64,000 nt of DNA from an uncultured Clostridia bacterium (GCA_934632155.1 CAKTXZ010000013.1:1-64000), one strand, 5' to 3'. Positions 15,930-31,964 are shown, counted from the first letter of the stretch. A program made the numbers and translations. Notes: generated by a model from the letters alone, not told the origin.

Positions 15930-16885
15930 TACTGCTGCACCTCCTTGGAATGCGTCGCCCGCAGCTGAATCAGGGCGATAGCGGCCACCAGCACAAAGAA
16001 CAGCACGGCCTTCGCCTGCCCCACGCCGCGGGAATTGGCGTTCAGATAGAAGGTGTTGTAGATATTGAGCGCCAGCATTTCGGTGGTGCGAATCTGCATG
16101 CCGCCCTGAATGGCGATGGGCTGGCCAACGCCGTTGAGGGCCAGATTCTGGTCAAAGAGCTTGAAGCCGTTGGTCAGGGACAGGAACGTGCAGATGGTGA
16201 TGGAGGGCATGACGGTCGGGATGATGATGCGGGTAAGCGTATGCCAGCCGTTCGCGCCGTCGATCTTGGCCGCCTCGAGCATATCCTCCGACACGGATTG
16301 AATGCCCGCAATATAGATAATCATCATGTAGCCGATCTGCTGCCAGCACATCAGCACAATCAGCCCCCAGAAGCCGTAGGTGGTATTGAGCAAAACGCTC
16401 TGCGGCAGCAGCGTGGCATAAATGATAGACCAGATATAGCCCAGCACAATGCCGCCGATGAGGTTGGGCATGAAAAAGACGCTGCGGTAAATGTTTGCGC
16501 CCCGAATGCCGCGGGTCAGCGCGTACGCCACCGCAAAGGCCAGCACGTTAATCAGCACCAACGACGTTACCGCGACCAGCGCGGTATACCAGAAGGCATG
16601 CAGGAAGCCCGGATCCTTCAGCGCCTTGATATAATTGGCGAGGCCGATCCATTGCGCATCCGACGTGGTTCTGAACTTGCAGAAGGAAAGATGAACGCCC
16701 TTCAGGAAGGGATACAGAAAGCCGATGCAGAAGGCGATGAACGTCGGCAACAGGAAAAGCGCGAAGCAGCGCTGAATCGGCCTGCGAATCAGGGATGAAT
16801 TGACGGCCGCGCTTTGCATGCGGCGCGGCTTTGCCTTGGCACGCTGAACCGGGGGCAATTGAACAGACGAGCTATTTTTCTCCAT
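15929..16885 (-). CDS. CUT1 sugar ABC transporter permease, MalF/LacF type
   Basis: 318 residues with a basic, disordered N-terminus of about 45 residues and then six helices beginning CFALFLLPTFIAFCIGFLYPF. The EAA motif is EDMLEAAKIDGANGWHTLTR. NSRGVGQAKAVLFFVLVAAIA is the last helix region. Family members import oligosaccharides. ATG at 16885 is chosen for GGAGGCGCCGCCTT upstream. Its stop touches the MalG-type gene, so the two are translationally coupled. The hairpin at 16909-16945 separates it from the binding-protein gene. Confidence 0.93.
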   Translation of the reverse strand: MEKNSSSVQLPPVQRAKAKPRRMQSAAVNSSLIRRPIQRCFALFLLPTFIAFCIGFLYPFLKGVHLSFCKFRTTSDAQWIGLANYIKALKDPGFLHAFWYTALVAVTSLVLINVLAFAVAYALTRGIRGANIYRSVFFMPNLIGGIVLGYIWSIIYATLLPQSVLLNTTYGFWGLIVLMCWQQIGYMMIIYIAGIQSVSEDMLEAAKIDGANGWHTLTRIIIPTVMPSITICTFLSLTNGFKLFDQNLALNGVGQPIAIQGGMQIRTTEMLALNIYNTFYLNANSRGVGQAKAVLFFVLVAAIALIQLRATHSKEVQQ

Positions 16886-16908
16886 AAGGCGGCGCCTCCG
16901 AACCTTTG

Positions 16909-16945
16909 AATAAGAAGGGGGAGCAGGCACGCCCACTCCCCCTTC
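16909..16945 (-). terminator. Intra-operon hairpin after the binding-protein gene
   Basis: AAGGGGGAG and CTCCCCCTT form a 9-bp stem between the solute-binding protein and the first permease. Such hairpins commonly raise binding-protein mRNA over permease mRNA by partial termination or 3' protection. Confidence 0.65.
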
Positions 16946-16964
16946 CGTGGTTTTTCAGGAATAA

Positions 16965-18242
16965 TTACTGGTTGTTATACTGCACAGCCCAGCCGTCCAC
17001 AACAGCGGACACAACCTCGCTCCAGTCGCTGGTGCCGCCGCAATACTGCAGCAGAGCGGCCACAACGCCCGCACGGAAGTCGTCCACATTGGGGGTGTAG
17101 TTGAAGGCCCACGTTACAACGTAGTTGCCGTTGGCAATGTAGGCGTTCGCATCGTTGAAGAACACGTTATTGGAAGCCTTCGCAGCCTTGAAGGGGATGG
17201 GGCCAAACTGCTCGGCCATCATCGTGGTGCCCTCTTCACTGGTCACAACCCAGTAGAGGAAATCCAGCGTCGCGTCGATATCAGCCTGAGAAGCCTTGGC
17301 GTTCACGGCCCAGCAGTTCTCGGTGCCGCAAGCCAGCGCTGCCTTTTCCTCGCCTTCCACGCCGCAGTAGATCGGGATCATGGCCAGATCCTCAGCCTTC
17401 ATGCCGTAGTCGGGGCCCGTCAGGTTGGAATATTCCCACGTGCCGTTCTGGTAGAACACAGCCTTGCTCTGGCCAAACTCAGCCTCGGCCTGATTGCCGG
17501 TCGCGGTGGCCAGCTGCGCGGGGTCGATGGAAGCGTCGGTGATGTACAGATCCCAGATCTTCTTGAAGTTGTCCATGTACTTGCCGGTGAGCGTCGCGGG
17601 CTGCGCCGTCACGTTGTCGTCACGGAATTCGTAGTACAGGGGCATATTCAGCAGATGGCCGGAGAAGCGCCAGGAGGAGGAGCCGTCCAGACCGGCGGAG
17701 GTGAAGGCGTCAAAGCCCAGCTCGTCCTTGCGGGCGTGGATATCGTCGGCAACCTTCTTGAGGGTTTCGAAGTTGGTGATGTCGCTGAGCTGATAGCCGG
17801 CCTGAGCCAGCAGCGCCTTGTTGACGATGATGCCGAAGGCTTCGTAGCAATAGCCGATCGCCTTGGCCTCGCCGCTCGCATCGTAGAGGTTGAAATCGTG
17901 CGTGTTCAGCTCTTCATAGACCTTGGAGCCGCGCAGATCAAGGCAATAATCGCCCCACGTCTCCAGACCCTGCAGGTTGCCGCACTGGAACAGCGTCGGG
18001 GCGTTCGCGCCCTTATCCATTTCGGCGGTCAGCGTCTGGGAATAGGTGCCGGAAGCGGCGGTGACAACCTTCACCTCAACGCCGGTCTTGGCGGTGTAGG
18101 TTTGTGCAAGCGTTTGCCAAGCCACATCAGCCTCAGGCTTGAAGTTCAGGTAATAGACCTTGCCGGTTTCGGCGCTAGCGGGAATCGCCAGCATCGACAG
18201 CGCAAGCATCATGGCCAGCGCCAGTGCGAACAGCTTCTTCAT
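16965..18242 (-). CDS. Sugar ABC transporter solute-binding protein
   Basis: 425 residues, family 1 extracellular binding protein. The signal peptide is MKKLFALALAMMLALSMLAIPASA, ending in A-x-A with no lipobox cysteine near it, which is unusual for a Gram-positive binding protein that normally needs a lipid anchor. Mature domain: KVYYLNFKPEADVAWQTLAQ, then TGVEVKVVTAASGTYSQTL, and the hinge region around FGIIVNKALLAQAG; it ends VVDGWAVQYNNQ. First gene of the three-gene importer. A strong TTGACA-17-TATACT promoter and several repeat elements lie upstream. ATG follows GAAAGGTGGTATATCC. Confidence 0.93.
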   Translation of the reverse strand: MKKLFALALAMMLALSMLAIPASAETGKVYYLNFKPEADVAWQTLAQTYTAKTGVEVKVVTAASGTYSQTLTAEMDKGANAPTLFQCGNLQGLETWGDYCLDLRGSKVYEELNTHDFNLYDASGEAKAIGYCYEAFGIIVNKALLAQAGYQLSDITNFETLKKVADDIHARKDELGFDAFTSAGLDGSSSWRFSGHLLNMPLYYEFRDDNVTAQPATLTGKYMDNFKKIWDLYITDASIDPAQLATATGNQAEAEFGQSKAVFYQNGTWEYSNLTGPDYGMKAEDLAMIPIYCGVEGEEKAALACGTENCWAVNAKASQADIDATLDFLYWVVTSEEGTTMMAEQFGPIPFKAAKASNNVFFNDANAYIANGNYVVTWAFNYTPNVDDFRAGVVAALLQYCGGTSDWSEVVSAVVDGWAVQYNNQ

Positions 18243-18259
18243 GGATATACCACCTTTCT

Positions 18260-18323
18260 TTTTCTACACGTTTTCTACACGTTTTCGCGAAAAATGTCGG
18301 ATAAGCGTTTCGGGGAGGAAACG
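18260..18323 (-). promoter_or_regulatory. Operator-like repeats in the 5' leader of the sugar transporter
   Basis: Two perfect tandem copies of the 11-mer TTTTCTACACG (18260-18281) run into a 12-bp palindrome TTTTCGCGAAAA (18282-18293). A second inverted repeat, CGTTTC...GAAACG, lies at 18306-18323. All are between the -10 box and the start codon of the binding-protein gene. Likely binding sites of a sugar-responsive regulator, inferred from position and symmetry only. Confidence 0.5.
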
Positions 18324-18341
18324 TCTCTTTCCAACAACGCG

Positions 18342-18370
18342 AGTATATATCCGTTTTGATTTTTTGTCAA
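18342..18370 (-). promoter_or_regulatory. Strong promoter of the first sugar transporter
   Basis: TTGACA (18370-18365), 17-nt spacer, TATACT (18347-18342): near-consensus. Confidence 0.85.
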
Positions 18371-18446
18371 TATGCACAAGAAATATTTTACGAATTTGGC
18401 CTTCGGCTCACACGCTTTGCTCCCTCCAGCGCCCGCTGGCGCGCGG

Positions 18447-19325
18447 CTAGGACTTTTTCGCCGCCTCAACGGCATAAGAGAGAATCGCACCCGCAACGTC
18501 GGCGCGGGTCAACGCTTCCAGCGCGGTAAAATGCGCGTTGGAATTGACCTCGCAAAGCAGCGGCCCCTCCGCGCCGCGCAGAATGTCCACGCCCGCAAAA
18601 TCCAGCCCCAGCGCACGGCACGCGCGGGCCGCCAGCGCAATTTCCTCCTGCTCAGGCACGCAGGGCTCTGCATGCCCGCCATGCTGAATATTGGCGCGAA
18701 AATCATGCGCGTTGACGCGGCGCATCGCGGCGACGCACCGGCCGCCAACCATGTACAGCCGCATATCCCGCCCCGCGCTTTCCCGAATAAAGCGCTGCAG
18801 CAGCATCGGCCGTCCTGCGGCGCGGCGCACAATGGCCGCCGCCTCCGCCTCATTCCGCGCCAGATACACCTGCTCGCCAAAGGAGCCGCAGCCCTCCTTG
18901 ACGACCATCGGAAAGCCCAGTCTTTCGCCCGCGGCGCGCAGAAAGTCCACCTGCGGATAGCCGACGGCCGGAAACGAATGCGGACAAAGCACGGTTTCGG
19001 GCGTCGGAATATCCAGCCCTGCCAGCGTCAGGTGCGTGAGCGTCTTGTCGTCGCACAGCGCGATGGCGCGCGCGGAATTGAGCACCCGCGCGCCGGCCTT
19101 TTCCATCGCCGCGGCCAGCCGCACATCCTTGTCCCAGAAAAGCACAAAATCGCTCTCCGGCAGGGGAGAAAGCGCCGAAAGCGACGGCAGCGCGTAAAGC
19201 GCCTCGGCGTTCGTGCGCACGTTCAGCGCAACGCCGCGCGACGCGGCCGCCTGAAGCAGCCGCGCAGCGATATGCTCCATGGACGCATTGCGCCAAAATG
19301 CGTTAACGATGAGCGTGCCGGTCAT
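18447..19325 (-). CDS. ATP-grasp ligase, RimK-like
   Basis: 292-residue ATP-dependent carboxylate-amine ligase. ATP-grasp elements: pre-ATP domain to about 100, then DKTLTHLTLAGLDIPTPETV, LGFPMVVKEGCGSFGEQVYLA (the glycine-rich lid with ATP-binding Lys), PMLLQRFIRES, GRDMRLYMVGGRCVAAMRR and the metal site GVDILRGAEGPLLCEVNSNA. Nearest named relatives are RimK (adds glutamate to S6) and LysX or coenzyme gamma-F420 ligases. No LysW-like carrier or rpsF is near, so the substrate is unknown. ATG at 19325 is preceded by GGAGGGATGCGTC. Apparently a single-gene unit. Confidence 0.85.
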   Translation of the reverse strand: MTGTLIVNAFWRNASMEHIAARLLQAAASRGVALNVRTNAEALYALPSLSALSPLPESDFVLFWDKDVRLAAAMEKAGARVLNSARAIALCDDKTLTHLTLAGLDIPTPETVLCPHSFPAVGYPQVDFLRAAGERLGFPMVVKEGCGSFGEQVYLARNEAEAAAIVRRAAGRPMLLQRFIRESAGRDMRLYMVGGRCVAAMRRVNAHDFRANIQHGGHAEPCVPEQEEIALAARACRALGLDFAGVDILRGAEGPLLCEVNSNAHFTALEALTRADVAGAILSYAVEAAKKS

Positions 19326-19473
19326 GACGCATCCCTCCGACCTTTTCATGTTGCCCCCAAGCGATCATGAAGCATCCATACGCATACGGCGCGGGAGGGC
19401 GCAGCCGGCCGTCAAGGCGTTCCTCATGCGCCGACGGCGTCCCTCCCGTAAGCGATCCACCCGGTTCGGCGCT

Positions 19474-20547
19474 TTAATCGCCGAAGGAAATGCCCATATC
19501 GCGCGCCACCTCGATCATCTGCGAATCGGCGGGCACGGGCTTGGGCACGCCGGCAATTTCGCTCAGCCGGTTATGCGTGATGGTATTGCCCGACAGCGCG
19601 ACGGTCACGCCGTATTCGCCGCGCTTGATCAGCTGCGCGGCATGCACGCCGAGCTGTGTGGAAAGCACACGGTCATACGCCGAGGGCGAGCCGCCGCGCT
19701 GCACATGCCCGGGCACAACGGCGCGCGCCTCCACGCCTACCAGCGCGCTCAAATCCTTGGCGATGCGATCGGCAATGCCGTTAAAGCCGTTTTCGGCGCG
19801 ATACGCGTCGCGCTCCCGCCGCTTCATTTTCGCTTCCTTTTTGTCCATCGCGCCCTCGGCGACGGCCAGAATAGAAAACGCCTTTTTGCTATTGGCGCGC
19901 GCCTCGACCACCTTGGCCACTTCCCGGATATCATAGGGAATTTCGGGCAAAAGCACCACGTCCGCGCCGCCGGCAAGGCCGGAATACAGCGTCAGCCAGC
20001 CCGCCTTGTTGCCCATGATCTCAATCACCATGCACCGCCCGTGCGAGGCGGCGGTGGTATGGATGCGGTCAATCACGTCGGTGGCGATATCCACGGCGGT
20101 GTGGAAGCCGAAGGTAAAATCCGTGCCGTAGATATCGTTGTCGATGGTCTTGGGCAGGCCGATCACGTTCAGCCCCTCCTCGCTGAGCAGGTTGGCCGTT
20201 TTGTGCGTGCCGTTGCCGCCCAGCGTCACCAGACAATCCAGCTTCATTTTCTCATAATTTGCCTTCATCGCCTTGACCTTGTCCACATTGTCTTCACCGA
20301 TGACGCGCATATTGCGGAAGGGCTGCCGGCTCGTGCCTAAAATTGTGCCGCCGAGCGTAAGAATGCCGGAAAACTGGCTGCGCTTCATTTCCTGCCATTC
20401 GCCCTCGATCAGGCCGCGATAGCCATCCATAATCCCCACGATTTCCGCGTCGAACATTTCATACGCCGCGCGCGCGACGCCGCGAATAGCCGCGTTCAGC
20501 CCCGGGCAGTCGCCGCCGCTGGTCAAGATACCGATCCTGCGTTTCAT
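19474..20547 (-). CDS. pfkA: 6-phosphofructokinase, group III-like
   Basis: 357 residues. Phosphorylates fructose 6-phosphate in glycolysis. Key segments: RIGILTSGGDCPGLNAAIRG, TLGGTILGTSRQPF, CLVTLGGNGTHKTANLL, GLPKTIDNDIYGTDFTFGF, RCMVIEIMGNKAGWL and PGHVQRGGSPSAYDR. Compared with the E. coli enzyme, position 103 is N instead of the metal-linked D, 104 is G as in ATP users, and 124 is K as in PPi users and group III enzymes. Phosphoryl donor is therefore probably ATP but not certain. ATG at 20547 follows GGAGGCTCGCGTT. Confidence 0.93.
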   Translation of the reverse strand: MKRRIGILTSGGDCPGLNAAIRGVARAAYEMFDAEIVGIMDGYRGLIEGEWQEMKRSQFSGILTLGGTILGTSRQPFRNMRVIGEDNVDKVKAMKANYEKMKLDCLVTLGGNGTHKTANLLSEEGLNVIGLPKTIDNDIYGTDFTFGFHTAVDIATDVIDRIHTTAASHGRCMVIEIMGNKAGWLTLYSGLAGGADVVLLPEIPYDIREVAKVVEARANSKKAFSILAVAEGAMDKKEAKMKRRERDAYRAENGFNGIADRIAKDLSALVGVEARAVVPGHVQRGGSPSAYDRVLSTQLGVHAAQLIKRGEYGVTVALSGNTITHNRLSEIAGVPKPVPADSQMIEVARDMGISFGD

Positions 20548-20593
20548 AACGCGAGCCTCCTTTCGAATCATGACGGGCAGAGCCCCTGCGCCG

Positions 20594-22309
20594 TCAGCGC
20601 TTTTTGCCGCCGTTTAGTCCCAGCACGCCCAGCAGGGAACGGGTCAGCGAACTGCCCAGCTGCCGGCCTGCGCTGGTGGTGGCGGATTTGGTAAAGGAAT
20701 CGAGCAGCTGTTCACCCACCGTCATTTCGCTGCGCTTTTTGGCAACCTTGCGCGCCTTTTCCGGCTTTTCGGAGCGCGGTGCGGCAACCGCATCCTGCGC
20801 GGCGGGATACTGCGGCTGCACACAGACGGGCTGCGGATATTGCGTCTGCGCCGCCGGAGGCTGCTGCAGGGTCGGGATGGCGCGCTCCTCGTACTGCCCG
20901 GTAGCGGGGTTATACACCCGGAAGGCGACAGGCTGATACGCCGGCTGCGCAGGCGCGGCGGCAGACTGCTGCTGCGCGGCGTCCGGAATGGGACGCACGA
21001 CCTGCGTCTGCTGCGCGCCCTGCCGGGCAAACTGCGCTGAAAGCACCTCATAGGCGCTTTCGCGGTCAAATGCGTCGTCATATTTGGCGCCGATCGCATC
21101 GGTTTCCATGAAGGCCCTGCGCAGCGCGTCCGAAACCGCGCCGATCTGCGATTGCGGCGGCAGAATCACTGCCCGCTGCACAACGGAGGGCGCGCCGTCC
21201 TCCTGCAGGAAGGACAAGAGCGCTTCGCCCGTGCCCAGCTGCGTGATGGCCTCCGCCGTATCAAAGGCGGGGTTGGGGCGGAAGGTCTGCGCCACAGCGC
21301 GGACAACCTTCTGCTCCTGCGGCGTAAAGGCGCGCAGCGCGTGCTCCACCCGGCCGGAAAGCTGGGACAGCACGGAGGAGGGCACGTCGGTGGGCGTTTG
21401 CGTAATGAAATACACGCCCACGCCCTTGGAGCGAATCAGGCGGATGACCTGCTCGATGCGCTCCAGCAGCGCTTTGCTACAATCGTCAAAGAGCAGGTGC
21501 GCCTCGTCAAAGAAAAACACCATGCGCGGCAGCGCGCTGTCGCCCTGCTCGGGCAGCGCCTCGTAGAGCGCGCCCAGCATCCACAGCAGGAAGGTAGAAT
21601 ACATCGCAGGCTTACGGAAAAGACGCTCCGCCGCCAGAATATTGACAACGCCGCCGCCGTTTTCATCCTGCTGCAGCCAATCGGCAATGTCCAGCGCCGG
21701 CTCTCCAAAGAAGAAATTGCCGCCCTGATCCTCTAAAATGGCGATGGCGCGCTGAATCGCCCCGACGGTGGATTTGGCAATATTGCCGTAATCCAGCGTA
21801 TAACGCGCGGCGTTCTCGCCCACGTACGCCAGCATGGCCTTGACGTCCTTGAGGTCGATCAGCAGCATGCCCTCGTCGTCCGCGATGCGGAAAACAATGT
21901 GCATCACGCCCGTTTGCGTGTCGTTGAGGCCCAGCATCCGCGAAAGCAGCAGCGGCCCCATCTCGCTCACCGTCGTGCGCACGGGGTGGCCCTTTTCGCC
22001 GTACACGTCCCAAAGGGCGACGGGACAGGCGCGGAACGGAAAGTGCGTCACGCCGCACTGCGAAAGCCTTTGGTCGATTCGGTCGCTCCCCTCGCCCGGC
22101 TTGCCAAGGCCGGCAAGGTCGCCCTTGACGTCCGCCATAAAGACGGGCACGCCCAGCTGCGAAAAGCCCTCCGCCAGCACCTGCAGCGTAACCGTTTTGC
22201 CCGTGCCCGTCGCGCCCGCGATCAGGCCGTGGCGGTTGGCCATGGCGGGAAGCAGGCAGACGGCTCCCTCCTGTGAAGTGCCCAGCCAGATGTTGCCGTT
22301 GAGCAGCAT
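20594..22309 (-). CDS. HerA-like ATPase of the DUF853 (YjgR) family
   Basis: 571 residues. Walker A is HGLIAGATGTGKTVTLQVLA at about 29-46. Further motifs are VPVFMADVKGDLAG, MVFFFDEAHLLFDDC (Walker B) and GVGVYFITQTPTDVPSSVLSQ (sensor-like). About the last 130 residues are a glutamine/alanine/proline-rich linker followed by a basic KPEKARKVAKKRSEMTVGEQ segment and a glycine/serine tail, as in other DUF853 proteins. These proteins belong to the HerA/FtsK hexameric ATPase class, but their cellular role is not firmly known. Cytosolic. ATG at 22309 follows AGGAGGAAATCATC. Confidence 0.88.
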   Translation of the reverse strand: MLLNGNIWLGTSQEGAVCLLPAMANRHGLIAGATGTGKTVTLQVLAEGFSQLGVPVFMADVKGDLAGLGKPGEGSDRIDQRLSQCGVTHFPFRACPVALWDVYGEKGHPVRTTVSEMGPLLLSRMLGLNDTQTGVMHIVFRIADDEGMLLIDLKDVKAMLAYVGENAARYTLDYGNIAKSTVGAIQRAIAILEDQGGNFFFGEPALDIADWLQQDENGGGVVNILAAERLFRKPAMYSTFLLWMLGALYEALPEQGDSALPRMVFFFDEAHLLFDDCSKALLERIEQVIRLIRSKGVGVYFITQTPTDVPSSVLSQLSGRVEHALRAFTPQEQKVVRAVAQTFRPNPAFDTAEAITQLGTGEALLSFLQEDGAPSVVQRAVILPPQSQIGAVSDALRRAFMETDAIGAKYDDAFDRESAYEVLSAQFARQGAQQTQVVRPIPDAAQQQSAAAPAQPAYQPVAFRVYNPATGQYEERAIPTLQQPPAAQTQYPQPVCVQPQYPAAQDAVAAPRSEKPEKARKVAKKRSEMTVGEQLLDSFTKSATTSAGRQLGSSLTRSLLGVLGLNGGKKR

Positions 22310-22368
22310 GATGATTTCCTCCTTCGTGGTGTGTTCTGTTGTTCTATCCTTTGCGCGCGTTCTCTGCG

Positions 22369-23502
22369 TCAGGCCATGCCGTAGAGCAGCGCCACGGCAT
22401 GCGCGCTGACGCCCAGCCCCTCGCCCTCAAAGCCCATGCGCTCGGTCGTGGTGGCCTTAAAGCCGATCCTTTCGGGCGGCGCCTGCAGCGCGGCCGCAGT
22501 CGCTGCGCGCATGTCGTCCATATAAGGAGCAAGCTTGGGCGCCTGCGCCACGATGGTCACATCCGCATTGCCGATTTCGTAGCCCGCCGCGCGCAGCCGC
22601 TTGCCGACCTCCTCGAGCAGCGTCAGCGAGGAAATGCCCGCGTAGCGCGCATCGTTATCCGGGAACAGGCGGCCGATGTCGGGCATCGCCGCCGCGCCCA
22701 GCAGCGCGTCCATCAGCGCGTGCAGCGCCACATCCGCGTCGCTGTGCCCCAGCAGCCCCTTTTCATAGGGCACGCTTACGCCGCCCAGCACCAGCGCGCG
22801 CCCGCTTACCAGCCGATGCACGTCGAACCCATACCCGATTCGGGGCAAAAACAAGCCGCCCGCCATACGCAGATCCTCCGGTGAAGTCAGCTTCAGGTTA
22901 TCCGGGCTGCCCGGCGTGAGATAGACGGGAAAGCCCGCCGCCTCCATCAGCGCCGCGTCGTCGGTATAACGCGCCGCAGCCCGGCGATGCGCCGCCAGCA
23001 AATCGCGCCGATAAAAGCCCTGCGGCGTCTGCATCTGATACAATTCGCTGCGGCGCAGCGTTTCCAGCACGCGCCCGTCCGCAGCGGCGCGCTTGACGGT
23101 ATCGCGCGCAGGGATTGCCGCCACGCCGCTGCCGCGCGCGCGCACGGAGGCGATCGCATCCGCAATGATGCGCTCGGTCACAAGGGGGCGCGCGCCATCG
23201 TGAATCAGGACGATATCGCATGCTTCCGGCAGCGCCTCCAGCCCGCGCAGGCAGGATTCCTGGCGGTCGCAGCCGCCGGGAACGATCGGAAAATCGGGCA
23301 GGGCGCAGGCGCGCAGCGTTTCTCGGAAGATCGTTTCCTCTCCCGCCCGCACGACCAGCACGCAGCCCTCCGTCGCCTTGGCAAAGACACGCAGCGCGCG
23401 CACGACCGCCGGCACGCCGCCCACGGGCAGCAGCGTTTTGTTGCCCGCCGCGCCCATGCGCGAGCCGCTGCCGCCGCATAGCAGCACAGCGTAAACGCTC
23501 AT
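22369..23502 (-). CDS. ispDF: Fused IspD-IspF of the MEP isoprenoid pathway
   Basis: 377 residues joining two enzymes of the non-mevalonate pathway. IspD part, about 1-215: MSVYAVLLCGGSGSRMGAAG, the CTP-binding loop, then VLIHDGARPLVTERI; it joins CTP to methylerythritol 4-phosphate. IspF part, about 220-377: RIGYGFDVHRLVSGRALVLG with zinc-binding D and H, GHSDADVALHALMDALLGAA, DNDARYAGISSLTLLEEV and the C-terminal GFKATTTERMGFEGEGLG; it cyclises the product of IspE. Both active sites look intact. ATG at 23502 follows GGAGGATACGCC and overlaps the stop of the DUF4364 gene by ATGA, so they are coupled. Confidence 0.95.
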   Translation of the reverse strand: MSVYAVLLCGGSGSRMGAAGNKTLLPVGGVPAVVRALRVFAKATEGCVLVVRAGEETIFRETLRACALPDFPIVPGGCDRQESCLRGLEALPEACDIVLIHDGARPLVTERIIADAIASVRARGSGVAAIPARDTVKRAAADGRVLETLRRSELYQMQTPQGFYRRDLLAAHRRAAARYTDDAALMEAAGFPVYLTPGSPDNLKLTSPEDLRMAGGLFLPRIGYGFDVHRLVSGRALVLGGVSVPYEKGLLGHSDADVALHALMDALLGAAAMPDIGRLFPDNDARYAGISSLTLLEEVGKRLRAAGYEIGNADVTIVAQAPKLAPYMDDMRAATAAALQAPPERIGFKATTTERMGFEGEGLGVSAHAVALLYGMA

Positions 23503-24035
23503 GGCGTATCCTCCGTCAGCATACGAATTATCGTTTCGTATATTTCGCCCGCCCGGCGCGGCCACGCCGCCGCCAGCTGCGCCGCCAGTTCGCGCGTAGG
23601 CAGCGAAAGCGTCAGGCGCATCATATCCATTTCCTGCTCCACAACCGAAAGCGTCGCCTCGTATTCGCCGCGCTCGGTCTGACGAACAGACTGCTCGTAT
23701 TCGTCCTCCGCCTGAAACCTCTCGCGCCATTCGCCGCCCGTTTCACGCAGCAGCGCGGTCAGGCTGTTGGGAACGCGATTGCCAAAGAGCGAAAGCGCCT
23801 CGCGCCCGGCGGGCGTCAGGGTGTAAACGTTTCCCGCGCGCTTCCTTTCGCGCACCGCCTGTCCGCGGTCGCACAGGTCGTTGAGGGCAAACATCATGTC
23901 AAAGTAGTTCATCAGGTCGTACTCGAAGAAAAACTGCAGCAGCTGCAGCTCCGTGCAGGGCGAAAGCTCCCGCAGGGCGTAAAGCACGATCAGCCGCTGC
24001 TCGTCATCGGGCGCGCGGCGCGGCGGATGAAGCAT
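23499..24035 (-). CDS. DUF4364 family protein
   Basis: 178 residues, a small cytosolic family of Clostridia. The N-terminal half is a winged-helix-like domain (RLIVLYALRELSPCTELQLL, YFDMMFALNDLCDRGQAVR, TLTPAGREALSLFGNRVP), so DNA binding is likely. The C-terminal half contains alternating strand and amphipathic patterns such as YEATLSVVEQEMDMMRLTLSLP. Target and signal are unknown. ATG at 24035 has GGGAGGAGAACGCC upstream. It is the first gene of a unit with ispDF. Confidence 0.82.
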   Translation of the reverse strand: MLHPPRRAPDDEQRLIVLYALRELSPCTELQLLQFFFEYDLMNYFDMMFALNDLCDRGQAVRERKRAGNVYTLTPAGREALSLFGNRVPNSLTALLRETGGEWRERFQAEDEYEQSVRQTERGEYEATLSVVEQEMDMMRLTLSLPTRELAAQLAAAWPRRAGEIYETIIRMLTEDTP

Positions 24036-24441
24036 GGCGTTCTCCTCCCTTTTCGAATTGCTAACCTTCATTGTATTCTCAATCGCCAGTGAAAAATCCT
24101 GCCGCGCCGTCCCAAAAGGAAGAAATAAAGCGAAGCGGGGCGCGCCGCGCTGCGCAATACCGCGACGCGCAACCGGCAAGCACCGCCGCGTTCATCAAAG
24201 CGCCCGGTTCGCCGCAGAAAAGGCGCAGGCAATTGGGGGCAGCTTCGATTGCAAGCTGCATAAAGCGAACCGGCAAAAGCCGTTTCATGCCAGCCCTGCT
24301 GCGGGCGCTGAAGGAGTTTTCGCCGGATAACCGCCGGTTCGCCGTGCATGCGCGCTCGCCGGAGCAAGTTGGAAATCGCCGCCATCAAAAAGGGAACCAT
24401 CCCCTGAATGGTCAAGGAACGGTTCCCCATGCGGTATATGC
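24036..24441. other. Intergenic region between rpoC and the DUF4364 gene
   Basis: 406 bases. Contains the rpoC terminator at 24387-24427; otherwise GC-rich with no coding signal. A clear promoter for DUF4364 could not be assigned. Confidence 0.4.
24387..24427 (-). terminator. rpoBC operon terminator
   Basis: Minus strand GGGAACC...GGTTCCC stem followed by TTTTTGATGG, 15 bases after the rpoC stop. The ascending arm (ACCGTTCCTTGA) recurs in the terminator at 37299-37337. Confidence 0.75.
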
Positions 24442-27999
<3,558 letters not shown>

Positions 28000-28102
28000 G
28001 GATCGTTTACTCCCTCCGTTTGGCCGTTTCCGGCCACGACGCGAGCGCCGCCGCAGCGCGGCGCTCCGCATGGCGTATGCTTCGGGTTATCCCGCGACTT
28101 GA

Positions 28103-31822
<3,720 letters not shown>

Positions 31823-31964
31823 AAAAGCTATCACCCCTTTATTCCTGCCCAGAAAACGGAAAAACGCATATCGCCCCCTACCCAACCGCCCGGACGAGAA
31901 CTCGCCGAAGGGCGCTGGGTGACGGCCATAATAACGCATCTTACCGATACTGATGCAATCGTAG

